A stretch of 64,000 bases of DNA from JAGQYH01 sp041393015 (GCA_041393015.1 JAWKKV010000003.1:347456-411455); one strand, 5' to 3'. Positions 53,574-63,025 are shown, numbered from the stretch's first letter. Notes: generated from the sequence alone by a model not told the origin. Numbers and translations: made by a program.

Positions 53574-53610
53574 AAAGCCCATCCGTCAACTGACGGATGG
53601 GCTTTTTTTT
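53574..53610 (+). terminator. Strong intrinsic terminator after acnB
   Basis: AAAGCCCATCCGTCA pairs with TGACGGATGGGCTTT across two bases, followed by T8. It separates the two aconitase genes. Confidence 0.95.
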
Positions 53611-53747
53611 TGACAATAAAACAGCATCAAATCAGCGGATTAAAATAGTTTGATTTTATGATTTTTTACCATTCTATATTCCGTAATCCTCTTTTATAAT
53701 CTTCCTATATTTAGTATATTGTCCTCTTTGAAACAAAACAAATAAAT

Positions 53748-56015
53748 ATGGCTTTTGATATAGAAATGATTAAAGAAGTGTATTCCAATTTAGCTGAAAA
53801 AGTTACTGCTGCCAAAGAAGTGTTGGGCAGACCGATGACTTTAGCTGAAAAAATATTGTATTCGCACTTGGATGCTGATACGGAACTAAAAGAATACCCA
53901 AGAGGTAAAGCCTATGTAGACTTTGCACCGGATAGAGTAGCCATGCAAGATGCAACGGCTCAGATGGCATTATTGCAATTTATGCAAGCTGGAAAGAAGA
54001 AAGTGGCAGTGCCTTCCACTGCACACGCTGATCACTTGATTCAAGCAAGAATAGGAGCCTCTAAAGATTTACAACAATCTATCAACGAAAATAATGAAGT
54101 ATTCAAATTCTTAGAATCTGTTTGTAGTAAATATGGAATTGGTTTTTGGAAACCGGGTGCAGGTATCATTCACCAAGTAGTGTTAGAAAATTATGCATTT
54201 CCTGGAGGAATGATGATTGGTACCGATTCACATACTGTAAATGCAGGTGGATTAGGAATGGTAGCGATTGGTGTTGGTGGTGCTGATGCAGTAGATGTAA
54301 TGGCCGGAATGCCTTGGGAATTGAAAATGCCTAAATTGATTGGTGTAAAATTAACCGGTAAATTAAGCGGTTGGACAGCACCTAAAGATGTTATCTTAAA
54401 AGTAGCCGGTATTTTAACCGTTAAAGGTGGAACCGGTGCTATTGTAGAGTATTTTGGTGAAGGTGCCACAAGCATGTCTTGTACAGGAAAAGGAACCATT
54501 TGTAACATGGGGGCTGAAATTGGTGCCACTACTTCAACATTTGGATACGATGATAGTATGGAAAGATACTTGAAAGCTACCGCTAGAGCAGATGTGGCTG
54601 AATTAGCCAATGGCGTAAGAGAACACTTAACCGGCGACGACGAAGTTTATGCCAATCCTGAAAAATATTTTGATCAAGTAATTGAAATAGACTTAAATGT
54701 TTTAAAGCCACATTTAAATGGTCCATTTACACCGGATTTAGCTACTGTAGTAGGTGAAATGACAGAAAAGGCAACTGAAAATGGTTGGCCATTAGATGTG
54801 GAATGGGGATTGATTGGTTCTTGTACTAACTCTTCCTACGAAGATTTATCAAGAGCAGCATCAATTGCGAAACAAGCGGTTGATAAGGGCTTAACAACTA
54901 AAGCTAAATTTGGAATTAATCCGGGATCTGAGCAAGTTAGATTTACGGCTGAAAGAGATGGTTTGTTGGAAATTTTTGAAGATTTAGATGCCTTGATTTT
55001 TACCAATGCTTGCGGACCTTGTATTGGTCAATGGGCGAGATACAGCGATCCTAAAAATGCTCCAAAGAACAGTATTGTTCACTCATTCAATAGAAACTTT
55101 GCGAAAAGAGCAGATGGTAACCCAAATACACACGCTTTTGTAACGTCACCTGAAATGGTGGCAGCCATTGCTATTTCAGGTAAGTTGGATTTCAATCCAT
55201 TAACTGATACGTTAACCAATAATAAAGGTGAGCAAGTAAAATTAGACGAACCAACAGGTTTCGAATTGCCACCAAAAGGTTTTGATGTAGAAGATAATGG
55301 TTACCAAGAGCCGGCTAAAGATGGTGGAGATATTGAGGTAATTGTTGCACCTGATTCAAAAAGGCTACAATTGTTATCTCCATTTGCTCCTTGGGAAGGA
55401 ACTGATTTAAAAGGCATGAAATTATGGATCAAAGCGTACGGTAAATGTACCACCGACCATATTTCAATGGCTGGACCTTGGTTGAAGTTTAGAGGTCATT
55501 TGGATAATATCTCAGATAACTGTTTGATTGGTGCTGTTAATGCATTCAACAAAGAAACCAATAAAATAAAAAACCAATTAACAGGTGAGTATGATGCTGT
55601 ACCTGCTGTTGGAAGAGCTTACAAAGCAGCCGGAATCAGTCACGTTATTATTGGTGATGAAAATTACGGAGAAGGTTCGTCAAGAGAACATGCAGCTATG
55701 GAGCCCCGTCATTTAGGTGCGAGAGCAGTAATTGTAAAATCATTTGCGAGAATTCACGAAACCAACTTGAAGAAGCAAGGAATGTTAGGATTAACGTTTG
55801 TAAATCCAGCGGATTACGATAAAGTACAGGAAGATGACAGTATTGATATTTTAGGGTTAACAACATTTGCTCCAGGTAAAAACTTGACAGTTGTGTTAAA
55901 CCATGCTGATGGAACTTCTGATTCATTTGAAGTAGCACATACTTTTAACGAAGCTCAAATTGAGTGGTTCAAAGAAGGAAGTGCGTTGAATTTGATCAAA
56001 AAGCAAAATGCATAG
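53748..56015 (+). CDS. Aconitate hydratase, mitochondrial-type
   Basis: The 755-residue protein has the mitochondrial-aconitase features: GTDSHTVNAGGLGMVAIGVG near residue 159, GSCTNSSYEDLSRA near 357-370 and NACGPCIGQWARY near 420-432, giving three cluster cysteines, plus the swivel segment GDENYGEGSSREHAAMEPRH near 638. It catalyses the same citrate/isocitrate reaction as AcnB but is a different family. It has its own upstream region, so it is separately transcribed; each gene is followed by a terminator. Confidence 0.95.
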   Translation: MAFDIEMIKEVYSNLAEKVTAAKEVLGRPMTLAEKILYSHLDADTELKEYPRGKAYVDFAPDRVAMQDATAQMALLQFMQAGKKKVAVPSTAHADHLIQARIGASKDLQQSINENNEVFKFLESVCSKYGIGFWKPGAGIIHQVVLENYAFPGGMMIGTDSHTVNAGGLGMVAIGVGGADAVDVMAGMPWELKMPKLIGVKLTGKLSGWTAPKDVILKVAGILTVKGGTGAIVEYFGEGATSMSCTGKGTICNMGAEIGATTSTFGYDDSMERYLKATARADVAELANGVREHLTGDDEVYANPEKYFDQVIEIDLNVLKPHLNGPFTPDLATVVGEMTEKATENGWPLDVEWGLIGSCTNSSYEDLSRAASIAKQAVDKGLTTKAKFGINPGSEQVRFTAERDGLLEIFEDLDALIFTNACGPCIGQWARYSDPKNAPKNSIVHSFNRNFAKRADGNPNTHAFVTSPEMVAAIAISGKLDFNPLTDTLTNNKGEQVKLDEPTGFELPPKGFDVEDNGYQEPAKDGGDIEVIVAPDSKRLQLLSPFAPWEGTDLKGMKLWIKAYGKCTTDHISMAGPWLKFRGHLDNISDNCLIGAVNAFNKETNKIKNQLTGEYDAVPAVGRAYKAAGISHVIIGDENYGEGSSREHAAMEPRHLGARAVIVKSFARIHETNLKKQGMLGLTFVNPADYDKVQEDDSIDILGLTTFAPGKNLTVVLNHADGTSDSFEVAHTFNEAQIEWFKEGSALNLIKKQNA

Positions 56016-56043
56016 AGTTTAAATAACGGAGTTTATTTGTAGA

Positions 56044-56076
56044 AGGTGTTTCGATGATTTGAAGCACCTTTTTTTT
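56044..56076 (+). terminator. Intrinsic terminator after the second aconitase
   Basis: AGGTGTTTC pairs with GAAGCACCT (one mismatch), followed by T8. Confidence 0.85.
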
Positions 56077-56079
56077 ATG

Positions 56080-56099
56080 CAAGGGGTTACAACCCCTTG
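56080..56099. repeat. Palindrome CAAGGGGTT-AC-AACCCCTTG
   Basis: A perfect 9-base inverted repeat directly after the terminator. The remaining 56100-56359 gap shows no further feature. Confidence 0.6.
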
Positions 56100-56359
56100 T
56101 TCAACGCAAATTTAAAATGATGTATTTGGTTAATTATTGTAATTATAAAACAGGACTATGTTTTATTGAAAGTATAGTTGTTGTGCTGATAATTGTCATA
56201 ACAACAAATGATTTCCGTCAATATAGGGTTGGTATTTAGAAAAGACATTTGTCATCGAAAAATTTGATACGTTATGCAGAATATTATTAGCGGGTCAAAT
56301 TATAATTATTATTAACAAAAAAACAAACAACAAACAATAAAAAAAACACTTTATGGATA

Positions 56360-57634
56360 ATGGTAGCTACAATGTTATTATTTTCATGTAGCAAAGAAGA
56401 TGTATTAATTGAAAATCAAATTGATTCATCTTATTTAACAAATGAATTGAAATCAAAACTTGAAATTATTGCAGATGTAACATTTGAATTGGCAAAAGAC
56501 GCCGGAGTAAAAACGTTTGTGAAAGAAGCCATTTAGGATAAATTAAAAGACGAAAATGTAACCTTTAAAGATTTATTTAATGTAAAACCTCCAATTAATC
56601 ATCGTTCAACTTTTAATTTTGAAGAAATGTTTACAGCGGCTATTAATGAAAATGGCACTTTAGAAATGGGGGAAGTCTTTAATTTGATTGAGACGTATGA
56701 TTTGGCTATCTATTGGCCTTATGTTCAAAATTATATTGATGGTGAAATAGCTGTTGGCAGTCCAATAAACACTGAAGAGGATGTAAATGATCTTAGCGAG
56801 ATGAGAACAAAAGTATTGGAACCAATTTTAAATGCAACCAACGAGATTATTGGAAGAAATGAAAAAGTGGTTGACTTGTATTATCCCGCAACTCAACCGA
56901 CTTGGATCATTCAACCACTAGAAGATTATGAAAACCCCAACAATCCATATCATAATCCTGAATTTTTGTATGTTTGGCTATGCCACCTAAATGAAAGTTC
57001 AGAAGACATACAGGAATGCTTAGTATCTAATGGGAATAGAGGTATTAAAAGTACACAACAAGAATTTTTTGAAGATAATTCTGGACTAAGATTTGAGGAT
57101 AGGTTAAGATTATATGCCATTAATACCAATGGTAACCATTTAGATGGATCTGGTGGTCCTGAATTAAATTTTTACAGAGTTGGTTCAGATAATTGGATAA
57201 CTGGTGATATAACAAGTTTTTCTGATTTAATAGGATTTGGTTTAAGTACAAGCGTTGCAGATTCAACCAACTGGATAAGCGTAAGAAACATTGTTAATGA
57301 TATAATGGATGATCATTGGGGTATTTTAAAATTCAGACAAATTTTAGGTTGCTACGAAGGTGATGGAGGTCCACATAATCAAACTATATCAGGAATAGTA
57401 ATAAAAGCTGATATTGATATCTTCGGTCTTCCGATTGCTGGAGCACAAATTAATATAGGTCCAAAGATAGATAAAAGAGATGACCAACTCCACAAAAGAA
57501 ATTATGAAAGACAAAATTCATATATTTCAAATGTTGTTAATCAGACTTCTATGGGTTGGGGTTTATATCAAGGATGGCCAATAGAAAGAGCTTCCAATAA
57601 TTCGGATTTAAAACTATGTTGGTCTAACCTTTAA
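56360..57634 (+). pseudogene. Lipoprotein-like gene interrupted by an in-frame TAG
   Basis: Reading from ATG at 56360 gives MVATMLLFSCSKED, a short lipoprotein signal with a Cys, then about 45 residues before a TAG at 56534-56536 (codon 59). The same frame continues without another stop to 57634 (335 residues from the ATG at 56627). The frame before that ATG is clearly coding (KDENVTFKDLFNVKPPINHR), so the stop splits one gene. The initiation region also looks odd: AAT sits where ATG would give MKKNTLWIMVATML. The long part is acidic with no family I know. Read-through or sequencing error are alternatives. Confidence 0.6.
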
Positions 57635-57646
57635 ATTTAAAACATT

Positions 57647-58390
57647 ATGCGAATTATATATGTGTATCTATTATTACTCGTAGTACCCATTGCCTTAAGG
57701 GGTCAAGAAACCAAAAATTCAAAAACAAGCAGCATAGGTAATGTGCTTTCTTTTGATGTTGGCTATACTAGATCAGATTATAACTTTGGTTTTGATGACA
57801 TTATTATAGATTATGTTACAAATGAGAATAACACTTTAGTTATTAAACAGGATACTTTATATGGTGCAAAACCAAAAGCAAATGGTTTACATTTAGGTGT
57901 AAATTACGATAGATGGTTTAGTTCACATTGGGGTATTTTTGCAAATGGATCAATGTCCTATATTTTTCCAATTCAAAGACAAGCTATAATTGGTGATGGG
58001 CAAATGGCATTTGATAGTGAAAGTTCAATATTTTTAGGAGTAGGTCTAAATGTTAGGTTTTTTGAAAAGAATAATCATTCATTAAGAACAGCAATAGGTT
58101 TTGGATTGGGACATGCTTTTTCTTCTTCCATGGATTATCCAATATCTGATTATATTGAAATTAATGGCGATTCTTCATTAGTTATCAATCGAGGTTGGCT
58201 GTCAGATGATTCTAAAAGTAGTTTACTGGGATTTACTGGTAAGTTGATTTATGATATACCTTTAAAATCAAACAATTATTTTTTATCTGTTTATTATAAG
58301 GTAATTATAACGCCTTCTTCAAGGTTAAGAGATCCTTTGTTTTTGAACCATCAAACTGGCGTGTCGTTTAATTTAAAATTTAGAAAATAA
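57647..58390 (+). CDS. Outer-membrane beta-barrel-like protein, paralog 1
   Basis: The 247-residue product has a signal peptide (MRIIYVYLLLLVVPIALRGQ) and barrel strands rich in aromatic and Gly residues (GLHLGVNYDRWFSSHWGIFA, LGVGLNVRFFEKNNHSL, FGLGHAFSSSMDYPISDYIE), ending VSFNLKFRK. It aligns with the next gene from one end to the other (shared PLFINHQ/PLFLNHQ, RANG/KANG, NRGWLSDD/QRGWQADD). Twelve bases after the broken lipoprotein gene, so probably one transcript. Function unknown. Confidence 0.75.
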   Translation: MRIIYVYLLLLVVPIALRGQETKNSKTSSIGNVLSFDVGYTRSDYNFGFDDIIIDYVTNENNTLVIKQDTLYGAKPKANGLHLGVNYDRWFSSHWGIFANGSMSYIFPIQRQAIIGDGQMAFDSESSIFLGVGLNVRFFEKNNHSLRTAIGFGLGHAFSSSMDYPISDYIEINGDSSLVINRGWLSDDSKSSLLGFTGKLIYDIPLKSNNYFLSVYYKVIITPSSRLRDPLFLNHQTGVSFNLKFRK

Positions 58391-58476
58391 CTTGAAATAA
58401 GATAATTGGAGGAGCAAGTGCTATGTCTTTAGCACTTGCTTTTTTATGTTTTGGTCAAATCTATAATTCATTAGCT

Positions 58477-59256
58477 ATGAAAAAAATATTTTTAGTTTGT
58501 TTATTGTTTATGGCTTATAATTTCTCCATTAATGCACAAGCAGTATTAAATAATGCACAAGAAGTATTAAACGTAGAAAGAAGCCATAAAAATAAATTCA
58601 TCACCAACTTTGGATATTCTAATTCTTATTATATGAATACAGGAGATTGGGTGGTTGAATATGTTCAAATTAATCCATCGGGATTAATCTTTACAGATAC
58701 AATAAGTGGCACAGATCCAAGAGCAAATGGAATGCATGTTGGGTTAGAATATCAAAGAGAATTAAAAAATTGGTTAAATGTTTACGGTGCTTTCACAATT
58801 TCCTATTTATTTCCAGAAAAAAGAACACCTATTCCACTCGCGAATTTTAACTCTTATGATGCGGAAGCCTCATTTTATGTAGAAGGTGGTTTACAGTTTC
58901 AATTAGTTGATAAAAATAAACATGGGTTGTTAACAGCAGTAGGTGTAGCGTATGGTCAATCTTTTAGTTCAAGCAGTAGTTTGCCTATTACAGATATTGT
59001 TATTTATACCGCCACGGACACTATTGTTAGATTGCAAAGAGGTTGGCAAGCAGATGATAATAAAACTAACTTTGTAGGTTTTAGCGGTAAATTAAGTTAT
59101 AAAGTGCCATTAAAAACCGATTACAATAGCTTAGCATTTTATTACAAAGTTGTATTGTCTCCAACAGATAGATTGATTGATCCACTTTTTATCAATCATC
59201 AAGCTGGTGTTTCTTTTGGTTTTGATTTTGGAAGACAAAGGAATAATGACAATTGA
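58477..59256 (+). CDS. Outer-membrane beta-barrel-like protein, paralog 2
   Basis: ATG at 58477 gives MKKIFLVCLLFMAYNFSINA, a signal peptide; the frame reaches 58423 without support. The 259-residue product is the sister of the previous gene, with 16 extra residues holding a duplicated AVLNNAQEVLN motif at the mature N-terminus. Strands and C-terminal phenylalanine-type ending (VSFGFDFGRQ) fit an outer-membrane barrel. A terminator follows at 59292. Confidence 0.75.
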   Translation: MKKIFLVCLLFMAYNFSINAQAVLNNAQEVLNVERSHKNKFITNFGYSNSYYMNTGDWVVEYVQINPSGLIFTDTISGTDPRANGMHVGLEYQRELKNWLNVYGAFTISYLFPEKRTPIPLANFNSYDAEASFYVEGGLQFQLVDKNKHGLLTAVGVAYGQSFSSSSSLPITDIVIYTATDTIVRLQRGWQADDNKTNFVGFSGKLSYKVPLKTDYNSLAFYYKVVLSPTDRLIDPLFINHQAGVSFGFDFGRQRNNDN

Positions 59257-59291
59257 TGAATCTTTTAGTCTTTTATTTTTAATATACAGAA

Positions 59292-59320
59292 AGGTGTTTC
59301 ATTGCGAAACACTTTTTTTG
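59292..59320 (+). terminator. Terminator after paralog 2
   Basis: GTGTTTC pairs with GAAACAC across ATTGC, followed by T7. Confidence 0.85.
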
Positions 59321-59432
59321 TAACTACACAACCTTTTTAGCTAAAGACTGTCTACTCATCAACCTGAGTTCGATTATTACATAATTGATTATCAATTATA
59401 TACGCATATAATATAACATTAAATTAAATAAA

Positions 59433-59502
59433 GAAACATGAGGTATTTTGTATATTAATGACTGACAATCAATTAATTATACAAAATATTATCTCATGTT
59501 TC
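59433..59502 (+). promoter_or_regulatory. Long stem-loop that hides the transposase start codon
   Basis: GAAACATGAG (59433-59442) pairs with CTCATGTTTC (59493-59502), and inside it TATTTTGTATA (59444-59454) pairs with TATACAAAATA (59478-59488). The ATG at 59496 is in the outer right arm. Confidence 0.7.
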
Positions 59503-60391
59503 AGTACAATAAAATTACAGATATTTTCTGTTTTATAGATGAATTTTACAAAGAGTTTGTAAAATCTACCAAGCCCTTTCTTTTAGGCAATAAGCCCAAT
59601 AGGCCTCCAATCATGTCAGGCTCTGAGGTATTAACAATTCTGGTTTTATTTCAATTAAGTGGTTTTAGAACTTTTAAATATTTCTATAAATTCTATGTGC
59701 AAGTACATATGAAAAAGGAATTTCCTAGAACAGTATCTTATAATAGGTTTGTGGAACTAAAGAAGACTTATTTACTACCACTTTGTCTGTTGGCTAAAAC
59801 ATGTTGTTTAGGAAAATGCACAGGCATTTCATTTGTTGATTCCACGCCTATACGAGTTTGTAAAAACAAGCGAATTAGAACAAATAGAGTATTTAAAAAT
59901 ACAGCTACAATAGGCAAATCAACAATGGGATGGTTTTTGGATTTAAGCTACATATATTAGTTAACGACAAAGGAGAAATACTTGATTTTCAAATTACTCA
60001 AGCTAATGTGGATGATAGAAGTCCTTTGAAAAATGGGATATTATTGAAAAAAATATTCGGTAAATTATACGATGATAAAGGATATGTTTCCAAGCAATTA
60101 ATGACCTTGCTTTTTGATAAAGGAATACATCTTGTAACTGGAATGAGAAACAATATGAAAAACCAACTAATGGAAATGAAAGATAAAATACTATTGAGAA
60201 AAAGATTGGTAATTGAAACTATTAATGATGAACTGAAAAATATATGCCAAATTGAACATTCTAGACATCGTAGCTTTTCTAATTTTATAGCCAACTTAAT
60301 ATCTGGCATTATAGCTTATTCTTTCTTTCCTAAGAAACCAGCAATCAAATATCAAACAGAAAATTCTAATGAAATTAGATTGTTTTATTAA
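59496..60391 (+). pseudogene. IS982 transposase, frameshifted by one base
   Basis: The first part (59496 on) has the IS982 pattern FVDSTPIRVCKNKRIRTNRV with the first catalytic Asp. The frame fails at TGGTTTTTGG near 59931-59940: adding one T would restore GWFFGFKLHILVNDKGEI. The second frame (59930-60391) supplies NVDDRSPLKNG (second Asp) and VIETINDELKN (catalytic Glu). All three DDE residues are thus present in two frames. A programmed slip is conceivable, but the five-T run is not a good slippery site, so this is more likely a decayed copy or a homopolymer error. Confidence 0.85.
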
Positions 60392-60587
60392 TCGAACTCA
60401 GGTCATCAGTAAGCAGATAAGCCGCCTTTAGTGTTATCATCAAAGGCATTTACAGCTTGTCGGTGATAACGCCAACAAGGGTATAATGTCAGTCTTAATT
60501 TACTTTTGATAGCTATAAATCATTTTATACCAACAGCTTCTTAATCAAGTATTAATTTAATTTCTACGTTTCAAACTTTCAATTCAT

Positions 60588-60595
60588 TATTTTTG
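60588..60595 (+). promoter_or_regulatory. -7 box (TATTTTTG) of the 60641 gene
   Basis: Fits TAnnTTTG and lies 45 bases before the ATG. No clear -33 element. Confidence 0.4.
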
Positions 60596-60640
60596 CGATT
60601 ATTTTATTGAGTTTAGCATTTTTCAAATAAGGAATATAAA

Positions 60641-61114
60641 ATGGTAGTAAGCGAATTAGAAGTTTTATCAGAAGCAGAAAGAGATTTAGTATTGAGAGCG
60701 CCTGCATTAATTACAGTTTTAATTAGTGGTGCGGATGGTGATTTTGATAAAGATGAAGAATTACATGCTTCAAAGGCAGTTCATTACAAAAGCGTGCAAG
60801 GAGATCCACTTTTAATGGAATATTATCAAGCAATTGACTTAGATTTTTTAAGTGCTATGCGTCATTTACATCAAAAATATTCCGGTACTCCACAAGAGAG
60901 AGCAGAGAAAATTACTGCAAAACTTACTCAGTTAAATGACATCCTACCAAAATTACATCACCGTTTTGCTAGAGCGTTAATTAACGATTGGAGAAACTTA
61001 GCTAAAACCGTTGCTCGAGCTTCAGGAGGTATTTTTGGTTTTGCTAGTATTTCTTTTGAAGAAAGTCATTTTGTTGATCTGGAGATGATTACTTTCCAGC
61101 CACCAGCATTATAG
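60641..61114 (+). CDS. Hypothetical protein, possibly TerB-like (157 aa)
   Basis: The protein is helical; TVLISGADGDFDKDEELHAS near residues 26-45 has the acidic pattern of TerB/EF-like first helices, but I am not certain. Later segments (KLHHRFARALINDWRNLAKT, SGGIFGFASISFEES) have a Gly-rich turn. It is 3 bases from the DUF4112 gene, so the two are in one operon. Function unknown. Confidence 0.6.
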   Translation: MVVSELEVLSEAERDLVLRAPALITVLISGADGDFDKDEELHASKAVHYKSVQGDPLLMEYYQAIDLDFLSAMRHLHQKYSGTPQERAEKITAKLTQLNDILPKLHHRFARALINDWRNLAKTVARASGGIFGFASISFEESHFVDLEMITFQPPAL

Positions 61115-61117
61115 TCT

Positions 61118-61603
61118 ATGAAAAGACAGAAATCTAGATTTGATCAAGACGCTATTCCTGAAGAATTAAAATGGATTGAGTCCCTCACTAGATTATTAGA
61201 TTCTAAATTTAAAATTCCCGGTACATCTATTTCGTTTGGGTTAGATCCAATTATTGGGGTCATACCCGGTGTTGGAGATGTGGTTTCATTCGGAATATCA
61301 AGCCTGTTAGTTTTATCGATGATCAGACACGGCGCGAGCCGCGAAGTAGTGATTAAAATGTTGATGAACTTAGGATTAGACACCGTAACCGGAACGATTC
61401 CCGTATTAGGAGGAATATTCGACGTTTTCTACAAAGCCAATGTTCGAAACTATAATTTACTCAAGCAACATCAAGTAGAAGGAAAACACGAAGGTAAAGG
61501 CTGGGGATTAATTATTGGTGCTTCTGTTGTAATGCTAATCATGTTGGCGTGCCTATTATTCGGAATGTTTAAAGTCACTCAGTTGATTATTGGGTTGTTT
61601 TAA
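61118..61603 (+). CDS. DUF4112 membrane protein
   Basis: The 161-residue protein has the DUF4112 motifs: LTRLLDSKFKIPGTSISFGL, DPIIGVIPGVGDVVSFGISS (near residues 44-63) and LGLDTVTGTIPVLGGIFDVF, followed by a C-terminal helix (LIIGASVVMLIMLACLLFGM). It sits in the membrane; the role is unknown. It follows the TerB-like gene with a 3-base gap and ends at a terminator. Confidence 0.85.
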   Translation: MKRQKSRFDQDAIPEELKWIESLTRLLDSKFKIPGTSISFGLDPIIGVIPGVGDVVSFGISSLLVLSMIRHGASREVVIKMLMNLGLDTVTGTIPVLGGIFDVFYKANVRNYNLLKQHQVEGKHEGKGWGLIIGASVVMLIMLACLLFGMFKVTQLIIGLF

Positions 61604-61608
61604 TAAAA

Positions 61609-61640
61609 AAAGCCAATTGTTCTCGTAAAACAATTGGCTT
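61609..61640 (+). terminator. Terminator after the DUF4112 gene
   Basis: AGCCAATTGTT pairs with AACAATTGGCT across 7 bases. An A7 run precedes the stem but the T-run downstream is short, so it may serve the minus strand as much. Confidence 0.6.
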
Positions 61641-61681
61641 CAAATCAAATTATGAAAAAGCGTATTTATCTAATTGTCAAT

Positions 61682-62113
61682 CTATCCATTTGATTTTGAA
61701 AGCGTGTAAATAACTACCTTTCCATCTACATTTTCATTGCTAATCAACATTAGCTTTTCTCCGGATTTACTAAATTTAAAAGTGTTGTTAAAAATAGAAT
61801 TCACTTTTTCTGAATCTCCCTTTGTGCTGGTTACTTCAAAAGAAATGGTGTCGCCATCAATTTTGTAATTCCCCATACACTTTACATTATCACTTTGGTA
61901 AATGAAAACAGAGCCATTAAACAATAACTGAATGTCATAGTTTGTCGTACTGCTTGATTTTCCCGTAGTATTGTTTTCAAAGTAAGCTTTGGTTTGCATA
62001 CTGCCTTCATAAGTTCCACTGATTGGGGTATTGGTTTCAGTACTGGCAAAAGCGGTTTGGTTGGTAAGTGCAATCAATGCACATAAAAACATCATTAAAA
62101 TTGGTTTTTTCAT
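61682..62113 (-). CDS. Secreted small protein of unknown function (143 aa)
   Basis: A signal peptide (MKKPILMMFLCALIALTNQT then AFA) precedes a beta-rich core of about 120 residues with the opening ISGTYEGSMQTKAYF and later DTISFEVTSTKGDSEKVNSI: lipocalin-like strands. I recognise no family. Downstream 62114-62371 is a 258-base gap without features. Confidence 0.6.
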   Translation of the reverse strand: MKKPILMMFLCALIALTNQTAFASTETNTPISGTYEGSMQTKAYFENNTTGKSSSTTNYDIQLLFNGSVFIYQSDNVKCMGNYKIDGDTISFEVTSTKGDSEKVNSIFNNTFKFSKSGEKLMLISNENVDGKVVIYTLSKSNG

Positions 62114-62371
62114 GGTTTTGGTTTTACTTGGTTTAAAAATAATTATGAACCAAATGTAGAAGAACCTTAAAGAAGAAAGAGTTAAAATGGATTAAAGCTG
62201 AAGGGTAATTCTGTTAATGAACCTCAAGGAATGTTGGGAAATGTTGCAGAAAGTTTTAATATGTTAAAGATGAGGTGTTCTTGTAACATTTAGAAAGTCG
62301 TTAACTGAGGTTGAGACCTTCAATTAAAAACAGATGTTGTAAAGAAGTGCAATAGACACTATTAAATTCGC

Positions 62372-63019
62372 CTACAACTCCGGTTGCAATATAAAACCCG
62401 TTTCTCCTTTAACTAAATCGTAAATAATGGTAGCCATTTCTCCGGTAGGTTTACTATTGCTGTCTTCGCTTTTGTAGAGCGGAAAAGTTCTTATCAATTG
62501 ATTATTTTCTATAAAAATAGAATCATGTCCCATATAGCCAAAAGGCATTTCTTTCGAGATGTTTAAATCCGGCACATAAATTTGACCGAAACTTTTATCA
62601 GCATACGATGAAAATCCATAAATGGTGGCATAACTGCCCGACCCGGCAGAACGAGTAATGAGATAAACTTCATTAAAAGAGTCATCATTTAAATCGGCCA
62701 ACAATACCTCTTCTAAAGGATCAGTAGCTTTCAGCGTATCAGAAATATTTTGTGCAAAGTTTTTGCCGGAAATAGCAATATTACTTAAACTGGCCGAAGT
62801 AGCATTTTCAGAAATGATAAAGGCAACGCCACTTTTGGTGGCAACTTCGTAGTTTTTAAAATCTTTTTTGCTCACAGATTTAGCAGAACTTTCTCCCACT
62901 AACCTTTCGGGATCCTCTATTTTATCAATAATAGATTTCTTTTCTCTTTCTTCTTGAGTAGTAGGTTTACACGACCAAACTAGAACGCAACAAAGGATTA
63001 AAAATGACAATTTTCTCAT
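62372..63019 (-). CDS. Lipoprotein of unknown function (215 aa)
   Basis: ATG at 63019 gives MRKLSFLILCCVLVWSCKPT with a lipobox (LVWSC). The apparent in-frame start at 63028 is TTG and falls inside the -7 box, so it is rejected. The rest has an acidic linker and a beta-rich core (EVLLADLNDDSFNEVYLITR resembling an FG-GAP/EF-loop type calcium site). Probably envelope-anchored; the function is not known. Confidence 0.7.
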   Translation of the reverse strand: MRKLSFLILCCVLVWSCKPTTQEEREKKSIIDKIEDPERLVGESSAKSVSKKDFKNYEVATKSGVAFIISENATSASLSNIAISGKNFAQNISDTLKATDPLEEVLLADLNDDSFNEVYLITRSAGSGSYATIYGFSSYADKSFGQIYVPDLNISKEMPFGYMGHDSIFIENNQLIRTFPLYKSEDSNSKPTGEMATIIYDLVKGETGFILQPEL

Positions 63020-63025
63020 AGGTCG

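Larger units (their letters stand above)
59362..60403. mobile_element. IS982-family insertion sequence (1042 bp), near-complete
   Basis: The ends are inverted repeats beginning ACCTGAGTTCGATTA (59362 rightwards and 60403 leftwards), 15 bases perfect. Direct repeats CATCA flank it (59357-59361 and 60404-60408) as a target duplication. It holds one transposase gene, frameshifted. It lies in intergenic sequence, so no gene was destroyed by insertion here. A 10-base stem overlaps the transposase start. Confidence 0.9.

Noticed and set aside
59934..59938. Programmed frameshift in the IS982 transposase
   Set aside because: The site is TGGTTTTTGG, which lacks a normal A/T slippery heptamer; a single-base loss or read error explains it better.
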